Part shown: piece by piece, positions 62,232 through 64,000 of the stretch | Position numbering within the stretch: position 1 is the stretch's first letter | Layout of the letters: every line of letters begins with the position of its first letter | NCBI RefSeq assembly: GCF_021088345.1 | Contig: NZ_CP088156.1 | Coordinates: 8,175,001-8,239,000 of the forward strand | Source of the DNA: Bradyrhizobium ontarionense | GTDB taxonomy: Bacteria; Pseudomonadota; Alphaproteobacteria; Rhizobiales; Xanthobacteraceae | Reading direction: 5' to 3' | Length of the DNA: 64,000 bases | Program-made: the position numbers and the translations under genes | Notes under the pieces: generated by a model | Told to the model about the DNA's origin: nothing | What the model saw: only the letters and a program-made list of their open reading frames with translations | Databases searched by the model: none

Positions 62232-63050
62232 ATGACGACACAGATCGCCTCGGCGCGTGCCGACCGTGCCAAATCCCTCCATGTCGGCGAGCATCTGCGG
62301 CAATGGCGGCAGCGCCGGCATCTCAGCCAGCTCGACCTCGCGCTCGATGCCGAGATCTCGGCGCGGCATCTGAGCTTCGTGGAGACCGGCCGCGCCGCGC
62401 CGTCGCGCGACATGGTCCTCAAACTGGCGGAGCGGCTGGACGTGCCCCTGCGTGAACGCAACGTTCTGCTGGTGGCCGCCGGCTACGCCCCGGCGTTCCA
62501 GCAGCGCCCGCTGGATGATCCGGCGCTGAAGCCCGCCCGCGAGGCGATGGCGCTCGTGCTCAAGGCCCACGAGCCCAATCCCGCGCTCGCCGTTGATCGG
62601 CACTGGAACCTGGTGGCGGCGAACCGGATGGTGGCGCCGCTGCTCGCCAGCATTCCGGAGCGGCTGCTTGCGCCGCCGCTCAACGTGCTGCGCCTGGCCT
62701 TCCATCCCGAGGGTCTCGCGCCGCGTACCGTCAATCTCGCCGAATGGTGCGGACATCTCTTGGAGCGGCTGCACCGGCAATGCGAGGCGACCGCGGACGC
62801 GGGGCTGCTCAGGCTGCACGAGGAGCTCAGATCCTATCCGATCCCAGCGCGATCGGCGCCGTTGCCTGCGGACAACGTCGCCATTCCGTTCAGGCTTCGG
62901 CATGGCGCCGACGTGCTGAGCTTCTTCTCGACCACGATGGTATTCGGCACGCCGGTCGACATCACGCTGTCGGAACTGGCGCTGGAGAGCTTCTTCCCGG
63001 CCGACGATCTCACCGCCATCAGGCTCAGGGAGATGGTTACCTCCCTGTGA
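62232..63050 (+). CDS. XRE-family regulator with MmyB-like ligand domain
   Basis: 272 residues. N-terminal helix-turn-helix (LHVGEHLRQWRQRRHLSQLD, ALDAEISARHLSFVETGRAA). The C-terminal MmyB-like part has NPALAVDRHWNLVAANRMVA, FHPEGLAPRTVNLAEWC and VDITLSELALESFFPADD. MmyB-like regulators usually sit next to, and control, a small or redox enzyme gene. ATG 62232; divergent from the 61907-62131 gene with a 100-bp shared region. Confidence 0.92.
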   Translation: MTTQIASARADRAKSLHVGEHLRQWRQRRHLSQLDLALDAEISARHLSFVETGRAAPSRDMVLKLAERLDVPLRERNVLLVAAGYAPAFQQRPLDDPALKPAREAMALVLKAHEPNPALAVDRHWNLVAANRMVAPLLASIPERLLAPPLNVLRLAFHPEGLAPRTVNLAEWCGHLLERLHRQCEATADAGLLRLHEELRSYPIPARSAPLPADNVAIPFRLRHGADVLSFFSTTMVFGTPVDITLSELALESFFPADDLTAIRLREMVTSL

Positions 63051-63116
63051 CCTCGCTTGCGTTGGCCGGGCCCGGGCTTATCTTGGGCCTGTCCAAGGGA
63101 ACCCGGGAGAGCCCGC

Positions 63117-63782
63117 ATGAGCACCTTGAAGCCGCTGATCATCGACGTCGTCTCCGATGTCGTCTGTCCCTGGTGCTATATCGGCAAGCGGCGGATCGAG
63201 GAGGCGCTGAAGCTCGCACCGGAGGTACCGGTCGAACTGAACTTCCGGCCGTTCTTCCTCAATCCCTGGGTGCCGCGCGAGGGCATCAGCCGTGACGAGT
63301 ATCTCACGACCAAGTTTGGTTCGGTCGAGGCCTACAAGGGCACCGCCGGCCGGGTGGTCGCGGCGGCCGAGCAGGAGGGGCTGAGCTATCGGCCCGACAA
63401 GGTCGCGCGCCAGCCCAACACGACCGACTGCCATCGCCTGATCCGCTGGGCGGGCTCGATCGGCAAGGCGCCCGAGATGAAGCAGCGACTGATGGAGCTG
63501 TACTTCCGCGACGGCGGCGACCTCACCGACGTCGAGGTGCTGGTGCAGGCCGCGGCCGATTGCGGGCTCGATGCCCAAGTGGTCCGCAAGATGCTGGCGA
63601 CCGACGAGGACGTGGCACTCGTGTCGGCGCAGGCGCAAGAGGCCGCCGAGAAGGGCATCTCCGGCGTGCCGACCTACGTGTTCGCGCAGAAATACGCTGT
63701 CTCCGGCGCGCAGGATCCGCAGATGCTGGCGCGTGCCATCCGCCAGGTGTCGGCCGAGGTCAACGCCCAGGCTGCGGAGTAG
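63117..63782 (+). CDS. DsbA-family oxidoreductase (FrnE-like)
   Basis: 221 residues. DVVCPWCYIGKRRIEEALKL holds the CPWC redox pair on a thioredoxin fold, ISGVPTYVFAQKYAVSGAQD holds the cis-proline, and a helical insertion lies between. No signal peptide, so a cytoplasmic protein of the FrnE / 2-hydroxychromene-carboxylate-isomerase-like branch. Such proteins reduce or isomerise thiol compounds. ATG 63117 follows cgggaga, 66 bp after the XRE stop. Confidence 0.92.
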   Translation: MSTLKPLIIDVVSDVVCPWCYIGKRRIEEALKLAPEVPVELNFRPFFLNPWVPREGISRDEYLTTKFGSVEAYKGTAGRVVAAAEQEGLSYRPDKVARQPNTTDCHRLIRWAGSIGKAPEMKQRLMELYFRDGGDLTDVEVLVQAAADCGLDAQVVRKMLATDEDVALVSAQAQEAAEKGISGVPTYVFAQKYAVSGAQDPQMLARAIRQVSAEVNAQAAE

Positions 63783-64000
63783 CGGTCCGCCTCTTCCGCC
63801 AACCGCGGATGGCGTGGATAGCCCGGCGTCCGAGGCCGAGCCCCTCGCGGCGCGCGATCAAGGCGGCGTGGATGAGTTCGACGACGGGATCGCGCGCGTA
63901 GAGCGGCACCAGAACGTCGCCGATCGCGAGGCGTCCGCGCCAGATCGGATTGATCATGGGATGCTCGGGACCTGCGGTCGAATCGGCGGAGTTGATCCTC
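63760..64000 (-). CDS. Partial hypothetical protein entering from the right edge
   Basis: The minus frame is open from the window edge to the stop at 63760, giving about 79 residues (AGPEHPMINPIWRGRLAIGD, VLVPLYARDPVVELIHAALI, basic tail). It overlaps the end of the DsbA-family gene by 23 bp, tail to tail. The true start lies outside the window. The family is not recognised and the fit is based on open frame and even residue use only. Confidence 0.4.
   Translation of the reverse strand, partial: RINSADSTAGPEHPMINPIWRGRLAIGDVLVPLYARDPVVELIHAALIARREGLGLGRRAIHAIRGWRKRRTATPQPGR

Overview
The window is about 64 kb of GC-rich alphaproteobacterial chromosome. Gene content and protein sequences fit Bradyrhizobium or a very close relative: flagellins with an inserted DUF1522-type domain, FlbT/FlaF/FliX regulators, an HWE histidine kinase, CckA, and Bradyrhizobium-style palindromic repeats. 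No rRNA, tRNA, CRISPR array, prophage or insertion sequence was recognised.

About 1-18.3 kb: the filament and ring half of a flagellar cluster. It holds the 3' end of flgK, a long flgL, and a four-gene operon of unknown role (GT-A-like protein, fold-type-I PLP enzyme, ATP-grasp ligase, PLP decarboxylase). Three tandem flagellin genes follow, with flbT reversed between the first two, then flaF, an unknown 122-residue protein, flaG, the flgI-flgJ-flgN operon and fliX.

About 18.3-26 kb: an accessory interval with an HxlR regulator, two NAD(P)-dependent reductases, a DksA homologue keeping one cysteine, an HWE sensor kinase, a 2-keto-4-pentenoate hydratase-like protein and a frameshifted nucleotidyltransferase gene.

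About 26-46.7 kb: the rest of the flagellar cluster. flgF-flgG-flgA-flgH lies on minus. fliL-fliM with a DUF6468 protein, a MotE-like protein and a giant TPR protein lies on plus. After a small hydrolase come fliO-fliP (minus) and flgB-flgC-fliE-fliQ-fliR-flhB (plus), ending at cckA, the kinase that feeds phosphate toward CtrA. CtrA-type boxes (TTAA-N7-TTAAC) lie before the unknown operon, flbT, flagellin 3, fliX and flgB, with weaker ones before flaF and fliL. Sigma-54-like GG-N10-GC elements precede flgI and flgF.

About 46.7-64 kb: ordinary and accessory genes. They include a Tim44-domain protein, secreted proteins (lectin-like, Kazal inhibitor), a GST, hydrolases, a ParE-type toxin-antitoxin pair, class I fumarase, a MaoC dehydratase and a DUF429 protein. 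A 1-kb island of palindromic repeats follows. Next is a carotenoid-oxygenase and membrane-protein locus beside a TetR regulator, with four matching operator palindromes. The end holds a SET-domain methyltransferase with a lysine-rich tail, a frameshifted small membrane protein gene, an XRE regulator and a DsbA-family protein.

The strongest candidate for an undescribed system is the CtrA-box-preceded four-gene operon at 2345-7537.
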